A stretch of 64,000 bases of DNA from assembly GCF_033807535.1 (NCBI RefSeq), contig NZ_CP136856.1:3188501-3252500 (forward strand), read 5' to 3'. Under the pieces are notes generated by a model. That model had not been told where the DNA came from and did no database searches. It saw nothing but the letters and a program-made list of their open reading frames with translations. This DNA is from Oceanisphaera sp. IT1-181. GTDB taxonomy: Bacteria > Pseudomonadota > Gammaproteobacteria > Enterobacterales > Aeromonadaceae. A program made the position numbers and the translations under genes. Shown piece after piece: positions 52,696 to 63,964 of this stretch (positions are counted from its first letter, which is position 1; the number at the start of each line of letters is the position of its first letter).

Positions 52696-53100
52696 TTATT
52701 TTATGCCGTTTTCTCGCTGCTGATTGCGAATATAACTAATTATTTCACCCACCTCTGCTCGGGTAACACCCGATACCGGCGGCATATCGCCAAAACGCCA
52801 GTGATGGGCACGCACGCCATTAGCGGCGGCACGATAAAATGCTTCGTCACCATGATGAGAAGGCTCATACACCGGATGAATAAAGGAGGGGCCTTGGCGA
52901 GTGCCTTTCAAATCTACACCATGACAGCTGGCACAATTGTCGTTATAAGCTTGTTTGCCCTGGGATAATTGTGCTTGCTGGTTTTGCTGCTCCGGCTCAC
53001 CGTTCTGTAGAAATCGACTACTGATAATAACAACGAATACGAGCGTGCCAACCACTACGCCCCATAACCGCCAACGAGGGGCTGTTGATATTTTTTTCAC
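52696..53100 (-). CDS. Cytochrome c (small, membrane-anchored or periplasmic)
   Basis: A 134-residue protein: N-terminal hydrophobic segment (WGVVVGTLVFVVIISSRF) as signal anchor, then the haem motif CASCHGVDLKGTRQGPSF and the axial Met region FGDMPPVSGVTRAEVGEIIS. It is a class I cytochrome c of the copper-island type that could shuttle electrons to or from CopA. It lies between the repeat protein and the cupredoxin, all on the minus strand. Confidence 0.88.
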   Translation of the reverse strand: MKKISTAPRWRLWGVVVGTLVFVVIISSRFLQNGEPEQQNQQAQLSQGKQAYNDNCASCHGVDLKGTRQGPSFIHPVYEPSHHGDEAFYRAAANGVRAHHWRFGDMPPVSGVTRAEVGEIISYIRNQQRENGIK

Positions 53101-53220
53101 GCTATTACATCCTCTTACTCAATTAACTAAAAAATGGCATGGGCGAGGCCCATGCCATTAGTGTTACATGTTTTTTAATGCATTTGTGCGACTACTATTA
53201 CCTGTTCTAATTTAACAGTC

Positions 53221-53706
53221 CTACATTACCTCTACACGGCCCTTCATACCCGCTTCCATATGGCCGGGGAGTAGACAGGCAAAATCAACGCTGCCTGCTT
53301 GATCGAATTTCCAGACTAAGCCGCCTCTCTGTCCTGGTTGTAGGCTGATCATATTGGGCTCGGCGTGTTTCATATCCGGCATTTGGCGCATCATGTCGGC
53401 ATGTTCTTGCAAAGATGCCACATCACCAATCACCAATTCATGCGCCGCTTTACCCGAATTTTTAATAAATAAGCGCACGGTTTCACCGGCTTTCACTTCG
53501 ATGTGATCGGGTGAAAAACGCATATTATCATGCATCACTACTTCGATAGTGCGACTCACGTCGGCCGCCTTACCAGGCAGACCTACCCCTTGCATATTCT
53601 GTTGCATCGCCGCCATATCATGACCTTGATGGTCACCGTGCTCGCCGGCAGCCATTGCCAAGCCGGGTAATAAAGACAGCATTAATACGGATAGTGTTTT
53701 TTTCAT
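53221..53706 (-). CDS. Periplasmic cupredoxin (CopI-like)
   Basis: A 161-residue exported protein: signal MKKTLSVLMLSLLPGLAMAA, a His/Met-rich N-terminal part (EHGDHQGHDMAAMQQNMQG), then a cupredoxin fold. Type 1 copper ligands are in KAAHELVIG (His) and FACLLPGHMEAGM (Cys, His, Met). It resembles CopI-type cupredoxins that protect against copper in the periplasm. It is spaced 40 bp from copB. Confidence 0.88.
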   Translation of the reverse strand: MKKTLSVLMLSLLPGLAMAAGEHGDHQGHDMAAMQQNMQGVGLPGKAADVSRTIEVVMHDNMRFSPDHIEVKAGETVRLFIKNSGKAAHELVIGDVASLQEHADMMRQMPDMKHAEPNMISLQPGQRGGLVWKFDQAGSVDFACLLPGHMEAGMKGRVEVM

Positions 53707-53746
53707 GTGTATTTCCTTAAAGGTGTTTGTTAAGTGCAGTTACAGT

Positions 53747-54850
53747 TTAAAACCAGAATTTAACCCCAGCCAACCAGCGAGTTTCCTGGGTCGCTTCGTC
53801 TTCTATTCGCCGTAGATCGGCACTATTTCCCAACGCCGTCGCCCATTCCCAGCCTAGATAGGGGGCAAACTGGCGATCGATTTCATAGCGCAGTCGAGCA
53901 CCGGCTACTAGCTCAGATAAACCTTGGCCTTGGCCGCGTTCGGCATCATCCTTACCATAAGCGGTCAACTCCACACTGGGTTGCAATACCAGTCGCTGGG
54001 TTAATAAGAGTTCATATTCCGCTTCTACGGCTAACGCCGTTTGTCCATCGTCGCCCAAATAGGTTGTGGCATCGAGTTCAAACCAATAAGGGGCCAAGCC
54101 CGCCACACCTAAGGCCAACCAGCCCTGATCTGGCCCGTGGCCCGTATCATAACGCACACCTAATTCACTGTTCCAGAAGGTGCTCAGTGCATGGCTCCAT
54201 AACAGCTCAGTACTGGCTTCTGCCAGCTTGCCTTGCTCTATGTCTCCTTCTGCTTTTAGTACGGCTCGGTTGTAATCACGACCAATCCAAGCACGAGTGT
54301 CAAAGGCTAAGGCATGGCCTGCACCGTTATCTACCCGCTCTAATTTATCGACTAGCACCCCGTAGAAAGTATGCTCGTCAGCCAGTCTTAACTGACGAGG
54401 ACCGGGCAACGCATAGGGACCGTCTTCCAAGGTGAAACCACCGGAATAGGCATCGGGATCTCTGGCATCGGCGGGGGGGGAGCCCCCCTGCATCTGCATG
54501 CTACCGTGATCCATACCCTGCATCTGGCTATGATCCATGTCTTTCATTTGACTGTGGTCCATGTCCTTCATTTGACTGTGGTCCATGTCCTTCATTTGAC
54601 TGTGGTCCATGCCCTTCATTTGACTATGGTCCATGTCTTTCATTTGACTGTGGTCCATGTCCTTCATTTGACTGTGGTCCATGTCCTTCATTTGACTATG
54701 GTCCATGTCTTTCATTTGACTGTGGTCCATGTCTTTCATTTGGCTGTTTGCCGGTGCTGAGACATGCCCAGCATGAGCGTCTTGAGCCAATGCAGCGCCA
54801 GCTGGCAGCACTGTTAAGGCCAGTAATATACTGTTCAATCCGGATTTCAT
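53747..54850 (-). CDS. copB: CopB-type outer-membrane copper resistance protein
   Basis: Start is ATG 54850 (MKSGLNSILLAL), directly after copA with a 26-bp gap, giving a signal peptide cut near ALAQ. A long Met/His/Asp repeat (MDHSQMKD, nine near-identical copies) is followed by a CopB beta-barrel domain (RAWIGRDYNRAVLKAEGDIE and TAYGKDDAERGQGQGLSE) ending in WLAGVKFWF. The repeat probably binds copper. CopB belongs to the copper resistance operon. Confidence 0.93.
   Translation of the reverse strand: MKSGLNSILLALTVLPAGAALAQDAHAGHVSAPANSQMKDMDHSQMKDMDHSQMKDMDHSQMKDMDHSQMKDMDHSQMKGMDHSQMKDMDHSQMKDMDHSQMKDMDHSQMQGMDHGSMQMQGGSPPADARDPDAYSGGFTLEDGPYALPGPRQLRLADEHTFYGVLVDKLERVDNGAGHALAFDTRAWIGRDYNRAVLKAEGDIEQGKLAEASTELLWSHALSTFWNSELGVRYDTGHGPDQGWLALGVAGLAPYWFELDATTYLGDDGQTALAVEAEYELLLTQRLVLQPSVELTAYGKDDAERGQGQGLSELVAGARLRYEIDRQFAPYLGWEWATALGNSADLRRIEDEATQETRWLAGVKFWF
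54517..54741. repeat. 24-bp tandem repeats coding for MDHSQMKD
   Basis: The unit reads, on the plus strand, roughly CATTTGACTGTGGTCCATGT plus CTTT or CCTT, in about nine copies with a few substitutions (including one Gly for Asp). Near-identity suggests recent expansion or homogenisation, and the length may vary between strains. Confidence 0.85.
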
Positions 54851-54876
54851 GGTCGCTTTCCTTCCGTTTATCCCGC

Positions 54877-56673
54877 TCATGACACCACCACTTCGCGGAA
54901 CATACCCGCATCCATATGGAACATTAGGTGACAGTGCCAAGCCCAACGTCCAAGCGCGTCTGCAGTGACCAAAAAGCTGATCCGTTGCGCCGGTTGCACC
55001 TGTATGGTGTGGCGACGTACCTGAAAACTACCGTCCGGATTTTCCAGTTCGCTCCACATACCGTGCAGATGCATGGGGTGAGTCATCATGGTGTCGTTGT
55101 GCAGAATGATGCGCACTCGTTCGCCATAGTTAAAGTGCACGGGTGTAGAGCTGCCAAATTCAACGCCATCGAACGACCAAGTATAGCGTTCCATATTGCC
55201 GGTTAGGTGTAGTTCTATTTCCCGCTCCGCCGGTCTTGGATCCATAGGGCCGCCCGGGGTACGCAAGTCAGCCAAGGTCAGTACTCGACGGCCGTTGTTG
55301 CGCAAGCCAATGCCGGGATCGTCCAAGTTGGTGCGCGGCGTATCTACCCGCATATCCACGCTAGGACCATACTCACTACGAGCATGATTCACCTCGCTGC
55401 TCGCCTTACTTAATCCCCCAGCCATAGCGCCCATGTTCATGGCGCTATGATCCATGCCGTTCATATTCATACTGCTATGGTCCATGTCTGCCATGGCGCC
55501 CATATCCATGCTGCCGTGATCCATACCACCCATATCGCCCATCATATCGGCCATCGTCAGCCATTCAGCTGGGTCCAACTCGGGCACGGCAGCACTCAGT
55601 CCTGCTCGCGTACCTAAAGTGCCGCGGGCATAACCGGTTCTGTCCATCGCTTGGGCAAACAGGGTATAAGCCTCGGCCTCAGGTTCAACCAGCACATCAT
55701 AAGTTTCGCCAGGGCCAAACCGGAATTCGTCCACGGTGACTGGCTCTACATTCAGACCGTCGGCTTGAACCACCGTCATTTTAAGGCCAGGGATCCGCAC
55801 ATCATAAAAGCTATTGCCAGCGCCATTAATAAAGCGCAACCGCACTCGTTCACCTTGTTTGAACAGCGCCGTCCAGTTGCCCGCAGGAGCGGTGCCGTTC
55901 ATGAGATAGGTCAGCGTCTCCGAGGACAGATCTGCCAAGTCGGTGGGGCTCATGCGCATTTCGTTCCACATCTGCCGTTTGTTTAGTGCTGACGTTAAGC
56001 CATCACTGGACACATCACGAAAGAAGTCGAATACCGTAGGTTGATTGAAGTTGTAGAGATCGCCCTGATTCTTGAGCTTACCTAATACTCGCATCGGATT
56101 TTCATCGGTCCAGTCCGAGAGCAACACCAGATGTTCGCGGTCGGCTTTAATGCTATCGCCTGCGGCGGGATCGATGATTAATCCCCCGTACATACCGGTG
56201 AGTTCCTGCATGCCCGAATGAGAGTGATACCAATAGGTGCCGCTTTGTTCCAACTTGTACTTATAAGTAAAGGTTTCGCCGGGAGCGATACCCGCAAAAC
56301 TAATGCCCGGCACGCCGTCCATCTGATAAGGCAAAATAATACCGTGCCAGTGAATGGAGGTCGGCTCTTTCAGCCGATTGGTCACCCTAATGGTCACCTC
56401 ATCTCCTTCACGCATGCGCAGTGTTGGGCCAGGAATGGAGCCGTTAATGGTGGTGGCCATGCGTGTTTTGCCAGTAAAGTTAACGGGCGTTTCATCGATA
56501 ATCAGGTCGAACTCTTTTCCGGTCAGCACGGGTACATCGCCAGTTATAGTACCCAGACTGGCAGCTTGAGCGGGTCTCAACATGGGCACCATGCCTAACA
56601 CCACGCCACCGGCGGCGAGTCCTTGTACAAATCTACGTCGGGGTAGATTGGGACTGTTCTCGATTACTTTCAT
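54877..56673 (-). CDS. copA: CopA multicopper oxidase with Tat signal
   Basis: The start at ATG 56673 (MKVIENSPNLPRRRFVQGLA) gives a twin-arginine signal (RRRFVQG) followed by a hydrophobic run and AQA. Copper ligands of a multicopper oxidase are clear: SIHWHGIILP and YWYHSHSGMQ (near N-terminus), HPMHLHGMW and AWHCHLMFHMDAGM (C-terminus). A Met/His-rich stretch (DHGSMDMGAMADMDHSSMNM) precedes domain 3. It oxidises Cu(I) in the periplasm. The Tat signal explains the tatABC genes nearby. Confidence 0.96.
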   Translation of the reverse strand: MKVIENSPNLPRRRFVQGLAAGGVVLGMVPMLRPAQAASLGTITGDVPVLTGKEFDLIIDETPVNFTGKTRMATTINGSIPGPTLRMREGDEVTIRVTNRLKEPTSIHWHGIILPYQMDGVPGISFAGIAPGETFTYKYKLEQSGTYWYHSHSGMQELTGMYGGLIIDPAAGDSIKADREHLVLLSDWTDENPMRVLGKLKNQGDLYNFNQPTVFDFFRDVSSDGLTSALNKRQMWNEMRMSPTDLADLSSETLTYLMNGTAPAGNWTALFKQGERVRLRFINGAGNSFYDVRIPGLKMTVVQADGLNVEPVTVDEFRFGPGETYDVLVEPEAEAYTLFAQAMDRTGYARGTLGTRAGLSAAVPELDPAEWLTMADMMGDMGGMDHGSMDMGAMADMDHSSMNMNGMDHSAMNMGAMAGGLSKASSEVNHARSEYGPSVDMRVDTPRTNLDDPGIGLRNNGRRVLTLADLRTPGGPMDPRPAEREIELHLTGNMERYTWSFDGVEFGSSTPVHFNYGERVRIILHNDTMMTHPMHLHGMWSELENPDGSFQVRRHTIQVQPAQRISFLVTADALGRWAWHCHLMFHMDAGMFREVVVS

Positions 56674-56765
56674 TGCGACTTCTCTCCTTGTTGGCATTCT
56701 GCTCATTAGGAATGTTTATATAAGGAAAGAATAGAAGGTCAGCCTGTCGTCAACATGACTGTAAG

Positions 56766-56781
56766 ATTACAAAATTGTCAT
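56766..56781. promoter_or_regulatory. Copper-box-like site between copA and cusR-like gene
   Basis: ATTACAAAATTGTCAT is an imperfect palindrome of the TTACA-N4-TGTAAT type, in the 220-bp divergent region between copA and the response-regulator gene. It probably controls both. Confidence 0.6.
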
Positions 56782-56893
56782 GTTGCGGTCATGTGACTGG
56801 CAGCAAGCTGGCCTCAAGCTATAAACATAAGGCTGGCAGTAGCGCGCCTTGGTCGCCATCATGGGTCATAAATCACAGTACAAAGAGGCTAAA

Positions 56894-57571
56894 ATGAAAA
56901 TTCTGATCATCGAAGATGAACAAAAAACAGGGGATTATCTGCAAAAAGGGCTCAATGAGGCAGGGTTTGTGGTGGATCTTGCCCGCAATGGTTTAGATGG
57001 CCTGCATCTGGCGGTCACTGAGCCTTACGATTTGATCATTCTCGATGTCATGCTGCCAGATCTTAATGGCTGGCGAATTGTCGAAGCGCTGCGCGAGCAA
57101 GGGCGACACATGCCGCTGTTATTTTTAACTGCCAAAGACAGCGTAGAAGACCGGGTACGGGGATTGGAGCTGGGGGCCGACGATTACCTCGTCAAGCCTT
57201 TTGCCTTTTCTGAATTGCTGGCCAGAGTACGGACCTTACTGCGCAGAGGCAGCACTCAAGCACCCAGTACTCAACTGGAAGTGGCCGATCTCACGCTCAA
57301 CCTACCACGTCGCCACGCAGTGCGTGCCGGAGAGCACATTCACTTAACCAACAAAGAGTTTGCGCTGTTGGAGTTGTTGGTGCGCCGCCAAGGAGAGGTA
57401 TTACCGCGCTCGCTCATCGCCTCTCTGGTATGGGACATGAATTTCGACAGTGACACCAATGTCATCGACGTGGCCATTCGCCGCTTGCGCGTAAAAATAG
57501 ACGATGGCTTCAGTCTTAAACTTATTCAAACTATCAGAGGCATGGGCTACACCATCGATATTACCCGTTAA
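56894..57571 (+). CDS. CusR/CopR-like response regulator
   Basis: Start ATG 56894 (MKILIIEDEQKTGDYLQKGL), with AAAGAGG just upstream. Acidic pocket E7-D8-E9, phosphoacceptor D51 (IILDVMLPDLNG), Thr in FLTAKDSVED and Lys in YLVKPFAFSE; winged-helix ends in RGMGYTID. Opening (MKILIIEDEQKTG) and domain signatures are those of the copper-responsive CusR/CopR group. Divergent from copA, and likely partner of the kinase at 48556. Confidence 0.93.
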   Translation: MKILIIEDEQKTGDYLQKGLNEAGFVVDLARNGLDGLHLAVTEPYDLIILDVMLPDLNGWRIVEALREQGRHMPLLFLTAKDSVEDRVRGLELGADDYLVKPFAFSELLARVRTLLRRGSTQAPSTQLEVADLTLNLPRRHAVRAGEHIHLTNKEFALLELLVRRQGEVLPRSLIASLVWDMNFDSDTNVIDVAIRRLRVKIDDGFSLKLIQTIRGMGYTIDITR

Positions 57572-57749
57572 TCTGGATCCTGCGGTCTTACTCCGATTCA
57601 TGTCTTATCGATTTAGCCGTCTTTTTGACTGCTGTCATTTATCAGCATTATGATAAAAATGAGCACTATGCTTACCGTTAAGCTGCACATCATAATAAGA
57701 GCATAATATACTTGTTAGTCAGCCGTACAAAAACGCCACTTTCTATATC

Positions 57750-57950
57750 ATGGTCATACCTAAACGCATCTGTCCTTATCGCCTTAAGTCAAAAGACTTA
57801 CTGGAACGTCAGGATTTTGAGGTAGGCGACCAACACGTGAACAAACCGATGTTTTTATGAAAGAGCATGGAGTGAACACCACGTAACGAACGATCATCGC
57901 TGTAAACGACTGGCTCTTGATGGATATCCACCCCAATCAGATAAGCTTTT
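57750..57950 (+). pseudogene. Frameshifted glutaredoxin-MauE remnant
   Basis: MVIPKRICPYRLKSKDLLER matches the glutaredoxin start of the gene at 40330 (MVMPKHTCPYGLKSKDLLER). After DFEVGDQHV the frame shifts, continuing as EQTDVFMKEHGVNTT against EDTDAFMREHDVKTT, then a stop codon. The membrane part is absent. It is a decayed second copy. Confidence 0.8.
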
Positions 57951-58017
57951 AATTGATTTGAAACTCCATAATCACTAGATCATACCGATCGGACGCAGTG
58001 GTTGTGTATCAGTACAA

Positions 58018-58476
58018 TTAGAGATCATCCATCCGGCCAACCTGACGAACTAGGCGCTTGAATTCATTTTGCTCCATCGTCAATAGCGACTCCATCAACT
58101 CTTTGGCCTCAGGAATCACGGCTTTACCAACCAATGTTTGGTAGAGAAAAATAATTTGATCGTGAAAGTCGAATACCTCTCGGCAAATACCGTTAAAATC
58201 AAGCTTCACATATGGCTCGTCACACGTCCGGTGAGTTTTGATGGGATGATGGGATATATAGTCATAAACCCATGTATCCAGAACTTTTGTGGCAGCCTGA
58301 CGCTTAAACTCGTCTACGATACGTTCCATTTCAGACTCGTGGGCTGCCAGATAATCGAGAAGTGCCCGGGCTCTTTCTTCCTCATTCTGTGTCGCACAAT
58401 GAGAAAGACAGCGCGCCAGATGGGCATGCAGGTTGCGAGTCCAATCGATCAGTTCTCCAAATGTTTTTATGTCCAT
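58018..58476 (-). CDS. Hypothetical helical protein
   Basis: A 152-residue soluble protein, almost entirely helical by pattern (LARCLSHCATQNEEERARAL and MERIVDEFKRQAATKVLDTW), with several Cys and His residues, possibly a four-helix bundle like ferritin/rubrerythrin-like proteins, though I do not see the paired ExxH motif. Unknown function. Confidence 0.6.
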   Translation of the reverse strand: MDIKTFGELIDWTRNLHAHLARCLSHCATQNEEERARALLDYLAAHESEMERIVDEFKRQAATKVLDTWVYDYISHHPIKTHRTCDEPYVKLDFNGICREVFDFHDQIIFLYQTLVGKAVIPEAKELMESLLTMEQNEFKRLVRQVGRMDDL

Positions 58477-58833
58477 TTCGATTGGCCTTTGTAGTAGGTT
58501 TGATGGCTACTTAATAAGTTTAAGTCGTACCCTCGAATATTAGTGTAGCCCCAATATTCTCGGTAATCATCTCAAGGAAGCTAATCCAAGGTTCTCCCTC
58601 AAGCAAACCACAGTAACCTGAAATGAAACTGAATAGGTGGGTCAAAGCAAATCCAGAGTTAATCTAAATCAACTCAATAACAGCCTTGAAAAACGCCCTG
58701 CCGACTATTCCTAGCTTTCCCTTGCTTACGTCGTGCTCTCTATCACCATTCAGCTTCAATTCAGATTGGCTGTATAGGATAAGGTTTGAAGATGATTAAG
58801 GGGTACACGGTTGATAGTTAAAGGAGAGAGGCG
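58477..58833. other. 357-bp gap upstream of the YHS gene
   Basis: AT-rich with no gene that I can support. It should hold promoters of the divergent helical protein and YHS gene; ATTCAGATTGGCTGTATAGG near 58761 may be a -10 region. Confidence 0.4.
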
Positions 58834-59187
58834 ATGACGGAACTGCTGTACTTCATGATCTGGGCAGGAATCATCTTCCTGATGATACGTTTTGGCTGCG
58901 GTGCTCATGTGATGGGTCATGGACGTGGCAAGGCCAAGCATGACGAGAGGGGACCTGAAGGACAGGCGATCGAAGGCTTACACTGGACGCTACCCGCCGA
59001 TGACATGGACCCAGTGTATGGCAATACCGTCCGCACCGAAACAGCCAAGCCAAGCGTCCATGACGGTCATGTCTATTATTTCTGCTCGCGTGACTGCCGA
59101 GAACGCTTCAAGGCTGTGCCCGAGCAATATATTGCTTTTGATGATACCAAACTCCCGCCCACCCAGCCGGAGAATGAGCATGCCTGA
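58834..59187 (+). CDS. Membrane-anchored YHS-domain protein
   Basis: A 117-residue protein: one N-terminal helix (LLYFMIWAGIIFLMIRFG), a Gly/His stretch (CGAHVMGHGRGKAKHD), then a YHS-type motif ending YYFCSRDCRERFKAVPEQYI, where two cysteines could bind metal. The usual first-half motif DPVCGM is changed to DPVYGNTV. It overlaps the next frame by 8 bp. The YHS domain occurs in metal ATPases and related proteins. Ribosome site GGAGAGAGG upstream. Confidence 0.85.
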   Translation: MTELLYFMIWAGIIFLMIRFGCGAHVMGHGRGKAKHDERGPEGQAIEGLHWTLPADDMDPVYGNTVRTETAKPSVHDGHVYYFCSRDCRERFKAVPEQYIAFDDTKLPPTQPENEHA

Positions 59188-59524
59188 CGTAGAGACCACT
59201 TCGAGCCTCAAGCCCAAGTTGTGCTATGGCACGTCCTTGCAGAGCCAAGTCGTACCACGAATCCCTGTGATCGCTCTAGGGATGAGCTTGGGATTATTCC
59301 TCGCCGTGCCCTTCATCCTGTGCGTCGGTTTCGACCTGCTGTTTCCCAACCAAGCCATGTATGAAAGCTGGTTGCACCTGCTGCCAGGCTTCACTTAGTT
59401 GAGCTGGTCAAGCTTCTTCCTAGGCCTAGCGGAAAGCTTCGGCTATGGCTAGTACGTGGCACTAATCTTCGGCCCGCTATACAACTTCTTTGCAATGCGT
59501 ACCAACCGACGCAGCGGCGTATGA
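59180..59524 (+). pseudogene. Small membrane protein with two in-frame TAG codons (DUF5676-like)
   Basis: The frame starts at ATG 59180 (MPDVETTSSLKPKLCYG), overlapping the YHS gene stop. After LLPGFT a TAG (59396-59398) interrupts, then reading continues LSWSSFFLGLAESFGYG, a second TAG (59450-59452), then YVALIFGPLYNFF and a final TGA. Both amber codons sit where the DUF5676-like membrane family has Trp (TGG), so each is a single base change. It is a recent pseudogene. Confidence 0.65.
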
Positions 59525-59619
59525 GCTATCTTACGGGCTCCACCTATTGCCTTGCATGGTGCCAAGCGAGAGTACGTATGTGTGCATTAGGCTGCGTTCT
59601 CAATTATGCCAACCAAATA

Positions 59620-60076
59620 ACCGCTGATACCAGACACAACATTGATTGAGGCAGCCGACCCAAGGCCGTTTCAGCAGCAAAAATTTGAGTATGCGTATCG
59701 TTTCGGTGCTATTTGTCCAGCAACGGGAGCAACAGAGGCGTTACTGAGTCCAATCGTCAATCGAGAGATCATGAAAGTACATTTAGCCCTGATATCAGTG
59801 CGTACTCAGCCCAATCGACATGCCGTGGTCATCGTAGGATGGCATACTGCTGAGTGTGCCAATGCGTTTCCCAATATCAGTATGATTAAGTTGCCACCCT
59901 TACTCTCCCGAACTTAATCCTATCGAACAAGGTTGGAACATGCACTGGCTAACCGTTGCTTCAACTATTACAACGACATTATTGATGCCTGCACATCGGC
60001 ATGGCAGCACTTTATTGCTGACATAGGTCGAGTGAAATCACTTTGTAATCGAAGCTGGATAAATCTGACCCAATAA
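59620..60076 (+). pseudogene. Degraded IS630-family transposase remnant
   Basis: Fragments in shifting frames: YRFGAICPATGATEALLSPI, then ALISVRTQPNRHAVVIV, with the D-E end partly visible as SPELNPIEQGWNMHWLANRC and the tail NRSWINLTQ. The first Asp is missing and several frameshifts are present. It is an IS630-type but not the same IS as the one at 21917. Confidence 0.75.
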
Positions 60077-60340
60077 ATAATGTAATTGCTATAACGACAT
60101 CAAATTTATCATCATCCCATTACGATTAGTTGAATGAAAGGCAAATGGATACGCTGAACTCTCAGTTCACTACTTGATACGCTGGAAGCTGTTTCGAATA
60201 CCGGTCTAAACAGGTGCGTGGTCACGAAATGGTCACGGTTTGGTCACGGGGGAGGATTTGACAAAGTAGGAATGAAGAGTTTTGGCGAGGATAAAAAGGC
60301 AAAAAGCCCTTAGCTATCAATAAGCTAAGGGCTTCTTTAA
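60077..60340. other. Gap at the right end of the island with tRNA terminator
   Basis: The stretch is AT-rich and includes TGGTCACGAAATGGTCACGG-type direct repeats near 60220-60245 that could be recombinase arm sites; the left end also holds a TGGTCACGGTCAC sequence at 19212. The stem AAGCCCTTAGCT / AGCTAAGGGCTT at 60304-60334 is the terminator of tRNA-Asp (minus strand, T-run at its 3' side). Confidence 0.55.
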
Positions 60341-60391
60341 AATGGCGGAGTGGACGGGACTCGAACCCGCGACCCCCGGCGTGACAGGCCG
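60341..60391. repeat. attR: Right island attachment site within tRNA-Asp
   Basis: The exact 51-bp copy of 19046-19096. It covers the tRNA 3' end to the anticodon region, and the rest of the tRNA follows, so the gene remains functional after integration. Confidence 0.92.
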
Positions 60392-60419
60392 GTATTCTAA
60401 CCAACTGAACTACCACTCC
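60343..60419 (-). tRNA. tRNA-Asp (GTC)
   Basis: The 77-nt cloverleaf has acceptor GGAGTGG/CCACTCC with CCA encoded, T-arm GGTTCGAGTCC and anticodon GTC in CCTGTCACG. It lies distal to 5S rRNA on the same strand, and is the integration target of the island. Confidence 0.96.
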
Positions 60420-60449
60420 GCAAAGCTTGATAGTACGGGACTAAATGGT

Positions 60450-60567
60450 TGCCTGGCAGTGACCTACTTTCACATGGCAGCTGCCACACTATCATCGGCG
60501 CGGCTGCGTTTCACTACTGAGTTCGGCATGGGATCAGGTGGTTCCACAGCGCTATGGCCGCCAGGCA
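60450..60567 (-). rRNA. rrf: 5S ribosomal RNA
   Basis: About 118 nt, read on the minus strand from TGCCTGGCGGCCATAGCGCT to AGTGACCTACTTTCA-complementary sequence and the terminal TGCCAGGC, the classic 5S ends. It follows 23S by 113 bp. Confidence 0.95.
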
Positions 60568-60680
60568 TAAATTGTAATCTGGAAGGCTGAATTTTGATTA
60601 TCGTACTGTTGAGTACGCTAATCTGAATAATTTGTTTGGTAGTTCTTGACCGCAAGGTCTCACACTTCTTGGGTGTTGTA

Positions 60681-63572
<2,892 letters not shown>

Positions 63573-63964
63573 ATACAACCCCAAGAAGTGTCCCGTTATG
63601 TGGCTAATACCGCCTGTCTCTTCGTTGTTACTCGGCTTCGCCCCCTCACATAGTAAACTATGCTCAGGTGCTCATTCTCGCAACGCCTCGATACCGACGC
63701 TATTCGCTCACCTAACCTCTACTTACGTACAGATTAGGTATCATAAAAAAAGATGCTTCTCTAAGCGGGGTCGTTTGCATCAGTGACTGATGCTTACAAC
63801 TATATTTCGCCAAGAATTTCTAAGACACTTGCGTATCAAGAACTACAAATTATTTCTATCAGCTTTCCAGATTGTTAAAGAGCAAGAGTAATTAAACCCT
63901 AAGCGTTAGACTTTAAGAGACGTTAATCTCTAAAGCGTAATGCTTAGTGTTTGAGCGGCTTTAA
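63573..63964 (-). other. 16S-23S internal spacer
   Basis: Between 23S and the partial tRNA-Glu. A boxA-like antitermination element (TGCTCTTTAACAATCTGG on the minus strand, 63867-63884) is present, as in other gammaproteobacterial rRNA operons. Confidence 0.75.

Noticed and set aside
54517..54741. Regular 24-bp repeat that might suggest a CRISPR array
   Set aside because: There are no unique spacers; the units are contiguous, in frame and code for the CopB repeat.
54506..54760. Plus-strand open frame rich in MIHTLHLAMIHVFHL repeats opposite copB
   Set aside because: It is the antisense of the 24-bp MDHSQMKD repeat; no ribosome site or independent support.
59396..59452. Amber codons as possible pyrrolysine or recoded Trp
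   Set aside because: No pyrrolysine genes or suppressor tRNA seen here, and Trp-to-stop decay fits a pseudogene in an eroding region.
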